Source of the DNA: Deltaproteobacteria bacterium RBG_13_61_14
Lineage (GTDB): Bacteria; RBG-13-61-14
DNA length: 12,835 bases
NCBI GenBank assembly: GCA_001797815.1
Contig: MGQK01000073.1
Coordinates: 74,288 to 87,122, forward strand
Direction of reading: 5' to 3'
Below the pieces are notes generated by a model. That model searched no databases. It was not told the origin of the DNA and was given only the letters and a program-made list of their open reading frames with translations. Positions within the stretch are counted from its first letter, which is position 1; the number at the start of each line of letters is the position of its first letter. A program made the translations under genes and the position numbers. Shown piece after piece: positions 6,537 to 12,835 of this stretch.

Positions 6537-6800
6537 GTGAAGCAGCCGGCAACCCAGGACCTGGTCCGCTTCTATCGCCTGCCGCACGAGCGGATCGTGG
6601 ATTTGATCTTCCTGCTCGAAGGCTACGAGGGCATGGCCGTGCCCCGCACCCTGGACAAGGAACAGGGCATCATCGAGCTTTTGATCGCGCCCGACTTTTT
6701 GCCGGAGCTCGAGGCCCTGCTCCGCGACCTGCGGGAGGAGCTCCAGATCAGCGAAATCCCCAAGCCCGACCACACCAAGAGCAAAAGCATCCTCGACTGA
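6537..6800 (+). CDS. Small DUF4911-like protein
   Basis: 87 residues from GTG 6537 (93 from ATG 6519). The sequence LIFLLEGYEGMAVPRTLD, then IIELLIAPDFLPELEALL, matches my recollection of DUF4911, a family of about 80-residue proteins of unknown function frequent in Desulfobacterota and relatives. No membrane segment, metal motif or catalytic signature is visible; the alternation of strands and helices suggests a small alpha/beta fold resembling ACT-like domains (weak inference). I prefer GTG 6537 because ATG 6519 overlaps the predicted -10 box and neither start has a Shine-Dalgarno sequence. The stop TGA shares its last A with the ATG of the glycosyltransferase (TGATG), so the two are translationally coupled. 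Family name is moderately sure; function unknown. Confidence 0.72.
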   Translation: MKQPATQDLVRFYRLPHERIVDLIFLLEGYEGMAVPRTLDKEQGIIELLIAPDFLPELEALLRDLREELQISEIPKPDHTKSKSILD

Positions 6801-8752
6801 TGAACCCTTCGCCTGACCACGGAGTAGAACAAGCCCACGGCTCCCAGCCCGGCCGAGGACATGCGATTATCCTGGCCGGTATTCTCCTTTTCGCCCTCAT
6901 CCTGAAACTCCTGCACCTGGGAATCGTCCACAACTATCCCCTGCTCGAACCGCGCGGCGACCTGGACCCGAAATATTATTTCGACTTCGCGCTCCGCGTG
7001 ATGCACGGCGACCTCCTCGCCGGCCCCGACGTCTTCTTCATCTCCCCTTTCTATATCTATTTCCTGGCCGCGGTCTTTGGGCTGATCGGATCGCGCGTGG
7101 TCATGGCCTACGTGGTCCAGACCCTGCTCGGCACCCTGGCCATTGCCCTGATCTACCTCGCCGGCCGGCGCGCCTTCGGGCCCCGCGCCGGGCTCTTCGC
7201 CGCGGCCCTGATGGCGCTGGACGGAATCCTCACCTTTTACGAGGTCACCCTGCTGCCCGAGGCCGTGACTCCGGTTCTCACCGCGCTTTTACTATGGCTT
7301 CTGGTCAGGGCCCAGACGCGCCCCACCGTTCCTGCTTGGCTCCTGGCCGGCATCTCGCTGGGTCTTTTGGGCCTGGACCGGCCCAATGCCCTGCTCTTCG
7401 CGCCGATCGCCGCGCTTTTCGCGCTCTTTGCGCTCAGGCCCCTCCGTCTGGCCTCCCTGCGCCCGGTTGCGGCCCTGGCCCTGGGAGCAGCCCTCTTCAT
7501 CCTGCCGGTGACGCTGCGCAATTACGTAATCGGCCAAGACCTCGTGCTCATCAGTTCCCACGGCGGGATGAACTTCTACATCGGCAACGGCCCCGGCGCG
7601 ATCGGCACCTACCAGTCGCCGCCCGGCGTCGCCGCCAGCATCACCGGCCAGATGAGGGACACCCGTCGCATCGCGGAAGCGGCCGCGGGCCGGGCGCTGA
7701 AGCCCTCCGAGGTCTCCGACTATTACTACCGCCTGGCCTGGAACTTTCTCCGGGCCCACCCCCTCTGGTGGATCAACCTAAACCTGCTGAAAATCATTTA
7801 CCTGGTGAACGGCGCCGAGGTGGGGCTCAACCTGAGTTACGCCTTTTTCCAGGAGGAAGTCTCCTGGCCGCTCAAAGTTCTTTTCGCCGGCTTCGGCGTG
7901 ATCTTTCCTCTCGGCATCCTCGGCCTGGGCCTGGCCCGCAAGCGCGCGGCCCCAATCGCGATCCTCGCCGCGTTCCTGGGCGTCTATGCCGTCTCCGTCG
8001 TCATCTTCTTCGTGGCCGACCGCTACCGCATCCCGCTGCACCTGCCGCTGCTGCTCTTTGCCGGCTTCGCGCTTGACCGCTGGCTGACCTTGGTCCAACA
8101 CCGCGCTTGGGTCACGGCCGCGGTACTCCTTGCTGCGGGTCTGGCCTTAGGCTGGCTCGCGAACCTGGACCAAGGTCTGGAACAAGGCAAAGACCTGATG
8201 AGGACCGATCTCATTCTCTACGATATTGAGAATTACCATTTTGACCAGGCGCGCGCCGAGATCGCGAAGCTTTCGTCCCTGGGCCAGGAGTCCGCCGCCA
8301 TCCAGCTCAAGCTGGGCCAGGCCTTCATGATCCGCAACCAATTCACCAACGCCCTCGAACACCTGGAGACCGCGGCCCGCCTCGACCCCAAGCTGGCCGA
8401 GACGCACCAGATGGCCGCCCTGATCTGGATCCAGAAAATGGACTATGCCCAGGCGCTCCCGCACTTGCAAGCATGGTTCTGGCTCAAGCCCGAGGATATC
8501 CAGGCCGGCGTCAGCCTGGCCACGGTTTACTCCAAGCTGGGCCAGCCCCAGCAAGCCATCGAGGTATTGCGCGGCTTGATCCACACCCTTCCGGACGAAG
8601 CATCGCTGCATTATTTCCTCGGGGTGTTGAGCAACACCCATGGCGACCGCGGCGAGGCCATCCGGGAGTTGGAGCGAGCCGTGGCCCTCAGCCCGGATAC
8701 GCCGGAATACCGCGCCACGCTGGAAAAGCTCCGGGCTTCTTCCCCGAAATGA
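6800..8752 (+). CDS. GT-C membrane glycosyltransferase (family 39-like) with C-terminal TPR domain
   Basis: 650 residues. Such enzymes transfer a sugar from a polyprenyl-phosphate donor to protein or lipid at the outer face of the inner membrane. Residues 1-460 contain about ten hydrophobic helices, the first at about 24-43. The first outer loop has the acidic motif GDLDPKYYFD (Asp54 and Asp56 are the likely catalytic or metal-binding residues by family analogy), followed by SPFYIYFLAAVFG and TLLPEAVTPVL. A long loop begins RNYVIGQDLVLISSHGG and continues NFYIGNGPGAIG. After the last helix (about 435-455), residues about 495-640 form roughly four TPRs (QLKLGQAFMIRNQFTNALEH and following), probably periplasmic. 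The start overlaps the DUF4911 stop by 1 nt and has no Shine-Dalgarno sequence, so translation likely depends on coupling. An open frame upstream to 6527 is only a shadow of the previous gene. Donor and acceptor are unknown. Confidence 0.82.
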   Translation: MNPSPDHGVEQAHGSQPGRGHAIILAGILLFALILKLLHLGIVHNYPLLEPRGDLDPKYYFDFALRVMHGDLLAGPDVFFISPFYIYFLAAVFGLIGSRVVMAYVVQTLLGTLAIALIYLAGRRAFGPRAGLFAAALMALDGILTFYEVTLLPEAVTPVLTALLLWLLVRAQTRPTVPAWLLAGISLGLLGLDRPNALLFAPIAALFALFALRPLRLASLRPVAALALGAALFILPVTLRNYVIGQDLVLISSHGGMNFYIGNGPGAIGTYQSPPGVAASITGQMRDTRRIAEAAAGRALKPSEVSDYYYRLAWNFLRAHPLWWINLNLLKIIYLVNGAEVGLNLSYAFFQEEVSWPLKVLFAGFGVIFPLGILGLGLARKRAAPIAILAAFLGVYAVSVVIFFVADRYRIPLHLPLLLFAGFALDRWLTLVQHRAWVTAAVLLAAGLALGWLANLDQGLEQGKDLMRTDLILYDIENYHFDQARAEIAKLSSLGQESAAIQLKLGQAFMIRNQFTNALEHLETAARLDPKLAETHQMAALIWIQKMDYAQALPHLQAWFWLKPEDIQAGVSLATVYSKLGQPQQAIEVLRGLIHTLPDEASLHYFLGVLSNTHGDRGEAIRELERAVALSPDTPEYRATLEKLRASSPK

Positions 8753-8777
8753 CCTATTTCCTCGATCCTGAAGCAAG

Positions 8778-8805
8778 TTGACTTTTTACCGCCAACCGAT
8801 AACAT
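8778..8805 (+). promoter_or_regulatory. Promoter of tldD, predicted leaderless
   Basis: TTGACT (8778-8783, 5 of 6) and TAACAT (8800-8805, 4 of 6) have a 16-nt spacer. ATG 8812 begins 7 nt after the -10 box, exactly where transcription should start. The AAGG at 8806-8809 is only 2 nt from the ATG and cannot serve as a normal ribosome binding site. Confidence 0.6.
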
Positions 8806-8811
8806 AAGGCC

Positions 8812-10200
8812 ATGCTTGAACAACTGGATGGAGAGACCATCCTGCGCCAGGCTCTCCGCCGGGGCGGCGACTGGGCCGACATCTTTGCCGAGCGTAAGCA
8901 AACTACCCTGGTCCAGTTGGAAGCCGGCAAGATCGAGAAAATCTCCAACGGCGTCACCCTCGGCGCCGGCGTCCGCCTGGTCCAGAATTTCCGCACGGCT
9001 TATGCCTATGCCAACGGCCTCGCCGGCGACACGCTCCTGGAGCTGGCGCGGACGGTCAGCCAGGCCGGCCTGGACCAGGGCGATCGGCCTCAAATCAGCA
9101 TCGCCATTCAAAACTGGCAGGCGCCGGTGATCTCGCCTCTCCGGGTCCCGCCGGATGGCGTGGCTTTGTCCGAGAAAGTGGCCAAACTCTGGGAGGCGGA
9201 CCAAGCGGCCCGCGCCGTGGACCCGCGCGTCCGGCAGGTGCGGGTGGTCTATGCCGACCAGGGCCGCGAGGTGGCGGTGCAGAACAGCCGGGGCTTTTCC
9301 GGCACGGACCGGGTGACCCAAACTATTTTTTACGTGCTGGTCATCGCCGGCGAAGGCGACCTGCTCCAGACCGGGTACGAGAGCCACGGCGGCACGAACG
9401 GCTTCGAGATTTTTGAGGCGCGGCCGGTGGAGGACGTGGCGCAATGCGCGGCCGCGCGGGCGGTGCGCATGCTCTCGGCCCGCAAAATCAAGGGCGGCCC
9501 CATGGCGGTGGTGCTGCACAGCGAAGCCGGGGGCACCATGATCCACGAGGCCATCGGCCACGGCCTGGAAGCCGATCTGGCCACCGAGGGCTTGAGCGTT
9601 TATTCCGGCAAGATCGGCGAAACCGTCGCCTCGCCGCTCATTACCGTGCTGGATGACGCCACGCTCCCGGGCCGGCGCGGCTCCTTCGGCATGGACGACG
9701 AGGGCACCCCTTCGGAGCGGACGGTGCTGGTCGAGCGGGGAATTCTCAAGGGCTACCTGATGGACCGGCTCCGGGCCTTGAAGACCGGGGGCAAGAGCAC
9801 CGGCAACGGCCGGCGCGAGTCCTATCGCCACCTGCCGGTGGTGCGCATGAGCAATACCATGATCGCGCCGGGGTCCGCGGACCCGGAGGAAATCATCCGC
9901 AGTGTTTCCCAAGGGCTCCTGGTCAAACGCATGGGCGGAGGCCAGGTCAACACGGTCAACGGCGATTTCGTCTTCGATGTGGAAGAGGGCTACTTGATCG
10001 AAGGCGGCCGGGTGAGCGAGCCGGTGCGGGGCGCGACCCTGACCGGGAACGGGCCGGAGATTTTGAAGCAGATTGACCTGGTCGGGTCCGACCTGGGCTT
10101 CGGGCTGGGCACCTGCGGCAAAGACGGCCAGGGCGTGCCCGTGGCCGATGCCCAGCCGACCCTGCGGATTCCGGAGATCATTGTTGGAGGTGAGGGGTGA
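8812..10200 (+). CDS. tldD: TldD-family metalloprotease subunit
   Basis: 462 residues, close to the usual TldD length. TldD with its partner TldE (PmbA) forms a zinc protease that degrades unfolded peptides and, in enterobacteria, matures microcin B17. The zinc motif is intact: HEAIGH at 245-250 (HExxxH) in the context SEAGGTMIHEAIGHGLEAD, and the third ligand is expected to be Cys435 in GTCGKDGQGVPV. Both mark this as the catalytic TldD rather than TldE, which lacks HExxxH. Other family blocks: SVYSGKIGETVASPLITVLD, GSFGMDDEGTPSERTVLV, and GLLVKRMGGGQVNTVNGDFV. No TldE gene is in the window; the partner could lie elsewhere. A separate promoter stands just upstream, and the lipoprotein gene overlaps its stop by 4 nt (GTGA). 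Confidence 0.93.
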   Translation: MLEQLDGETILRQALRRGGDWADIFAERKQTTLVQLEAGKIEKISNGVTLGAGVRLVQNFRTAYAYANGLAGDTLLELARTVSQAGLDQGDRPQISIAIQNWQAPVISPLRVPPDGVALSEKVAKLWEADQAARAVDPRVRQVRVVYADQGREVAVQNSRGFSGTDRVTQTIFYVLVIAGEGDLLQTGYESHGGTNGFEIFEARPVEDVAQCAAARAVRMLSARKIKGGPMAVVLHSEAGGTMIHEAIGHGLEADLATEGLSVYSGKIGETVASPLITVLDDATLPGRRGSFGMDDEGTPSERTVLVERGILKGYLMDRLRALKTGGKSTGNGRRESYRHLPVVRMSNTMIAPGSADPEEIIRSVSQGLLVKRMGGGQVNTVNGDFVFDVEEGYLIEGGRVSEPVRGATLTGNGPEILKQIDLVGSDLGFGLGTCGKDGQGVPVADAQPTLRIPEIIVGGEG

Positions 10201-10589
10201 GAAAGCGCTGCCTGATGGTCATGTTGATGATAATTCCGGCGTTGGGCGGCTTAAGCTCTTGCGCCAAGCCTTCCCGCGAGATGCGCATGGTGGTCCAGGA
10301 GTGCGAGAAGATTGACCAGGTCGCCTCGGTCAAGAATAAGAACCCGGCTTTGGCCGCAGCCCTGGGACTGGTCTTTGGAGGCGGCTCTTTTTACACCCGG
10401 CAGTATGAGCTGGGCCTGCTCAATGCCTTGACCTGGCCGCTCTCCATCCTCTGGGATCCCTTCATCGGGTACCTGGGCGCCAAGCGCATCAATGACGAAG
10501 CCACGGTGGACGCCTGCCGCCAACTCCGCTGGCAAAAGCGCCAGGCTTCTGCACCCGTCGCGCCGGCGCCGCTGCCGCCAGCCCCTTAA
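10197..10589 (+). CDS. Small lipoprotein with TM2-like hydrophobic hairpin
   Basis: 130 residues from GTG 10197. GGAGG at 10186-10190 has a 6-nt spacer, and the GTGA overlap with the tldD stop confirms translational coupling. Residues 1-22 form a lipoprotein signal: MRKRCLMVMLMIIPALGG, then lipobox LSSC with the predicted acylated Cys22. Residues 49-100 begin KNPALAAALGLVFGGG and continue SFYTRQYELGLLNALTWPL, which resembles the TM2 domain (two helices around a G-x-FY-x(n)-G pattern). A Pro/Ala-rich tail closes the protein (APVAPAPLPPAP). It is therefore predicted to be lipid-anchored and possibly membrane-inserted as well. A link with TldD is suggested only by the gene overlap. No function can be assigned; the TM2 resemblance is my reading of the motif and needs a profile search. 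Confidence 0.75.
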   Translation: MRKRCLMVMLMIIPALGGLSSCAKPSREMRMVVQECEKIDQVASVKNKNPALAAALGLVFGGGSFYTRQYELGLLNALTWPLSILWDPFIGYLGAKRINDEATVDACRQLRWQKRQASAPVAPAPLPPAP

Positions 10590-10590
10590 C

Positions 10591-10641
10591 CCAAAGGCCA
10601 AGCCAGCTCATCGCCGGGCGGCCTTTGGCCGAGCCCGGCGA
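10591..10641 (+). promoter_or_regulatory. Leader with two mutually exclusive hairpins before the acyl-CoA synthetase
   Basis: Hairpin A: CCAAAGGCC (10591-10599) pairs perfectly with GGCCTTTGG (10620-10628). Hairpin B: TCGCCGGGC (10611-10619) pairs perfectly with GCCCGGCGA (10633-10641) and encloses a further GGCC-TTT-GGCC stem (10620-10630). Both need the same bases 10620-10628, so only one can form. B ends 28 nt before ATG 10670. No T tract follows, so a standard terminator is not shown. Confidence 0.55.
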
Positions 10642-10669
10642 ATCTGAATCGAAACTGAAAGAGATCACG

Positions 10670-12763
10670 ATGGAGAAGTTTTTTTATCCGGAGAGCGTGG
10701 TCGTAATTGGCGTCTCCAACCGCCCGGGCAACCTGGCCACGGGCGTGATCCACAACCTCCAGCATTTTGGTTTTTCCGGCCGCTACTACGCGGTGGGCCG
10801 GGAAGAAGGCGAGGTGCTGGGCGTCCCCATCCATGTTTCCTTGGAGGAGATCGAGGACCGGATTGACCTGGCCGTGATCCTCACCCCGACGGCCACGGTC
10901 CCCGCGATTTTCCGCGAGTGCGCGGCCAAGGGCATTAGCCGGCTGATCATCGAGTCCGCGGGTTTCCGCGAGTACAAGGACGATTTCCGCCGGATTGAGG
11001 ACGAGCTCCTGGCGGTTTGCCGGGAACACGGCCTGCGCTTCATCGGGCCCAACTGCATCGGCACCATGAACTTTGCCCGGCACATGTGCCTGCACTTTTC
11101 GCCCCAGCGCATCCTGCCCCGGCTGGGCCGGGTCGGACTCGTGTCCCAGAGCGGCGGCATCACGGTGTGGTTCAGCCATCTTCTCAGCCGCGAGGGGGTG
11201 GGGCTGAACAAGGCGGCCTCGGTGGGCAACAAGCTCAACGTGGATGAGGCGGACCTCCTGGAATATTTTCTCCGGGACCCGGAAGTGCAGATGCCGGTCC
11301 TTTACCTGGAAGGGTTCAGCCGGGGACGCCGGCTCTTGGACCTGGCCCGCGGCTCGGACAAGCCGATCCTGGTCTGGAAAAGCAACGCCTTCCCCCAGAG
11401 CGCCGGCATCGCCCTTTCGCACACCGCGGCGATCCTCGCCGACGACCGGGTGGCGGACGCGGCCCTTCTTCAGGCCGGGATCTGGCGCAGCCGCGACGCC
11501 CACCATTTCACGGTGGCGGCCAAGGCGCTCTCGCTCAAGCCCATGAAGGGCAACCGCCTGATGATCATCGCCCGCAGCGGCGGCCACGCGGTGATGTGCG
11601 CCGACCGCGCCGCCGGGCACGGCTTTGAGCTGGTGAAACCTCCGGCCGAGTTCTTCGAGGCGATCAACCGGATCGCGCCCGAGACCCGCATCACCCGCCA
11701 GAACCCGCTGGATATCGGCGACGTCTTTGATGCCACTTGCTACGACCGGATGGTGGAAGCGGCGCTCCGGATCCCGGGCCTGGACGGGCTGGTTTTCTTG
11801 CAGTTGCTGACCCCCATCGAAAATAACCAGCGCTCGGATGCCATGATGAAGCGGGTGGCGGCCCTGGCCGCATCGGCCTCGGTCCCGGTGGGCATCGGCT
11901 ACATCATCCAGGGCGGCGACACCGCGCCTCTCAAGCAGGCGCTTGATTACCCGATCTTTGATAACCCCGACGACACCCTGGACGCTCTGGCCATCGCCCG
12001 CGATTATTGGCGGCTGAAAGCGCGGGCGCGGCGGGAGCGGAAATTTGAGGAGCTGAATCGCGATCAGACTCAGGCCGCGACGATCGTCGGCCGGGCTCAA
12101 GGCCGGCTCTTGGCCGCGGACCAGGCCCTGGAACTGCTCGCGGCCTATGGCATTGCGGTCCCGCCGTGGCGCCGGGCTGCGGGACCGGAATCAGCCGCGC
12201 CGGCGGCGAAAGAGCTCGGCTTCCCGGTGGCTCTGAAAGCGATCTCGGCGCAAGTGTCGCACAAGACCGAGGCCGGCGCCGTGGTCCTGGATCTCAAGAC
12301 CGCGGACGAGATAACCGAGGCGGCCCGGGCCATGGCGGACCAGCTGGGACCGGCGCTGCCCGCAGCCGGTCGGGAAGGTTACCTGGTGCAAAAGATGGCG
12401 GGGCCGGCAGTGGAGTTGATCCTCGGCGGCAAGCGTGATTTGAGCTTCGGGCCGGTGCTGATCCTGGGCCTGGGCGGGATCTTCGCGGAGGTATTGGACC
12501 GGGTGGTGATCCGGCTGCTGCCGATCGACCGCCAGGAGGCGCGGGAGATGATCGAGGATCTTCCCGGCCTGGCCTTGCTCAAAGGCGCGCGCGGCCAAGC
12601 GCCGGCCGACCTGGAAGCGCTCGCCGATCTGATTCTGCGCGCCGGCCAGATCCTCCTCGATCACCAGGCCATCCAGGAGCTGGACCTGAACCCGGTCCGG
12701 GCCTATCCCGCGGACGCGCTCGCCCTGGACGCGCGGGTCATCCTTTCGACACAGGAAACCTAG
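10670..12763 (+). CDS. ADP-forming acetate/acyl-CoA ligase family protein (fused alpha-beta)
   Basis: 697 residues, the usual size of the single-chain enzymes. The reaction is acyl-CoA + ADP + Pi to acid + CoA + ATP, reversibly, an energy-conserving step of anaerobes. The order is CoA-binding Rossmann domain (about 3-130; FYPESVVVIGVSNRPGN, FIGPNCIGTMNF), succinyl-CoA-ligase-like domains (about 140-440; GLVSQSGGITVWFSHLLS, AASVGNKLNVDEADLLEYF) and ATP-grasp (about 465-697). The phosphohistidine is expected to be His251 in ALSHTAAILADDRV, and a second conserved His531 lies in ISAQVSHKTEAGAV. The C-terminal block LILGLGGIFAEVLDRVV, ending ELDLNPVRAYP, is standard. There is no GNAT domain, so it is not a Pat-type protein acetyltransferase. 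The start is ATG 10670, two residues before the CoA-binding fold; the weak AAAGAG lies upstream. TTG 10625 in frame sits inside a hairpin and is rejected. Substrate specificity (acetate or larger acids) cannot be read off. Confidence 0.9.
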   Translation: MEKFFYPESVVVIGVSNRPGNLATGVIHNLQHFGFSGRYYAVGREEGEVLGVPIHVSLEEIEDRIDLAVILTPTATVPAIFRECAAKGISRLIIESAGFREYKDDFRRIEDELLAVCREHGLRFIGPNCIGTMNFARHMCLHFSPQRILPRLGRVGLVSQSGGITVWFSHLLSREGVGLNKAASVGNKLNVDEADLLEYFLRDPEVQMPVLYLEGFSRGRRLLDLARGSDKPILVWKSNAFPQSAGIALSHTAAILADDRVADAALLQAGIWRSRDAHHFTVAAKALSLKPMKGNRLMIIARSGGHAVMCADRAAGHGFELVKPPAEFFEAINRIAPETRITRQNPLDIGDVFDATCYDRMVEAALRIPGLDGLVFLQLLTPIENNQRSDAMMKRVAALAASASVPVGIGYIIQGGDTAPLKQALDYPIFDNPDDTLDALAIARDYWRLKARARRERKFEELNRDQTQAATIVGRAQGRLLAADQALELLAAYGIAVPPWRRAAGPESAAPAAKELGFPVALKAISAQVSHKTEAGAVVLDLKTADEITEAARAMADQLGPALPAAGREGYLVQKMAGPAVELILGGKRDLSFGPVLILGLGGIFAEVLDRVVIRLLPIDRQEAREMIEDLPGLALLKGARGQAPADLEALADLILRAGQILLDHQAIQELDLNPVRAYPADALALDARVILSTQET

Positions 12764-12802
12764 TGCTCTGTCAAACGATAAATGTGGAATAAATTCTTGG
12801 TA

Positions 12803-12824
12803 GGGGCGGGGCTTGCCCCGCCCT
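12803..12824. repeat. G+C palindrome downstream of the acyl-CoA synthetase
   Basis: GGGCGGGGC (12804-12812) pairs perfectly with GCCCCGCCC (12815-12823) around a TT, in a context starting GGTAGGGGCGGGG. It resembles the dispersed extragenic palindromes seen in many bacterial genomes. No T tract follows, so termination is not shown. The 40 nt between the stop codon and the palindrome are A+T-rich and unassigned. Confidence 0.6.
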
Positions 12825-12835
12825 GATCCTGGGCA

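Noticed and set aside
6527-6799. Upstream extension of the glycosyltransferase frame to 6527
   Set aside because: It overlaps the DUF4911-like gene in another frame and reads as Arg/Pro/Gly-rich shadow sequence; ATG 6800 opens the first membrane helix.
8611-9912. 433-codon open frame on the - strand
   Set aside because: Shadow running across the end of the glycosyltransferase and most of tldD; His/Arg/Gly/Ala-rich with no family motif.
10625-10669. TTG 10625 as the start of the acyl-CoA synthetase
   Set aside because: It lies within the hairpin leader, has no ribosome binding site, and adds residues before the normal start of the CoA-binding domain; ATG 10670 fits the family.
10586-12100. 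504-codon open frame on the - strand
   Set aside because: Shadow of the acyl-CoA synthetase; it has no domain signature or ribosome binding site, while the + strand frame is an unmistakable enzyme.

Overview
The window is a G+C-rich, gene-dense bacterial chromosome segment. Every gene I can support lies on the + strand. A Sec signal peptide, a lipobox lipoprotein, TldD and a membrane glycosyltransferase with a TPR tail point to a diderm. QueH (oxygen-sensitive queuosine enzyme), a fused ADP-forming acyl-CoA synthetase and a DUF4911-type protein fit an anaerobic or microaerophilic lineage such as Desulfobacterota or a neighbouring uncultured phylum. That placement is inference: no rRNA or other marker gene is present.

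Layout. (1) 1-3378: the 3' end of queH overlaps a membrane-anchored Ser/Thr protein kinase by 4 nt, and a GNAT acetyltransferase follows 19 nt later, so this is one operon. (2) 3506-4706: a LysE/RhtB-type exporter and a free-standing pyruvate-kinase C-terminal-like domain. (3) 4847-6478: a Na+/phosphate cotransporter-family protein with a PhoU-like tail, preceded by an A+T-rich inverted repeat. (4) 6537-8752: a small DUF4911-like protein overlapping a GT-C (family 39-like) glycosyltransferase that ends in TPRs. (5) 8812-10589: TldD, overlapping a small TM2-like lipoprotein. (6) 10670-12763: the acyl-CoA synthetase, preceded by a leader with two mutually exclusive hairpins. The window ends in a G+C palindrome.

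How the parts relate. No pathway spans the window; it reads as short housekeeping and accessory operons. Units 2 to 5 share one organisation: a recognisable sigma70-type promoter whose -10 box lies only 6 to 14 nt from the start codon, which predicts leaderless or nearly leaderless mRNAs. Several genes inside operons (kinase, PK_C, lipoprotein) instead have strong Shine-Dalgarno sequences. The most distinctive protein is the kinase. It has a signal peptide, one membrane helix, about 23 helical units of exactly 13 residues in three blocks, two ordinary TPRs and then a complete C-terminal kinase domain.

There is no gene-free stretch over 300 bases. I saw no tRNA, rRNA, CRISPR array, recognisable transposase or integrase.
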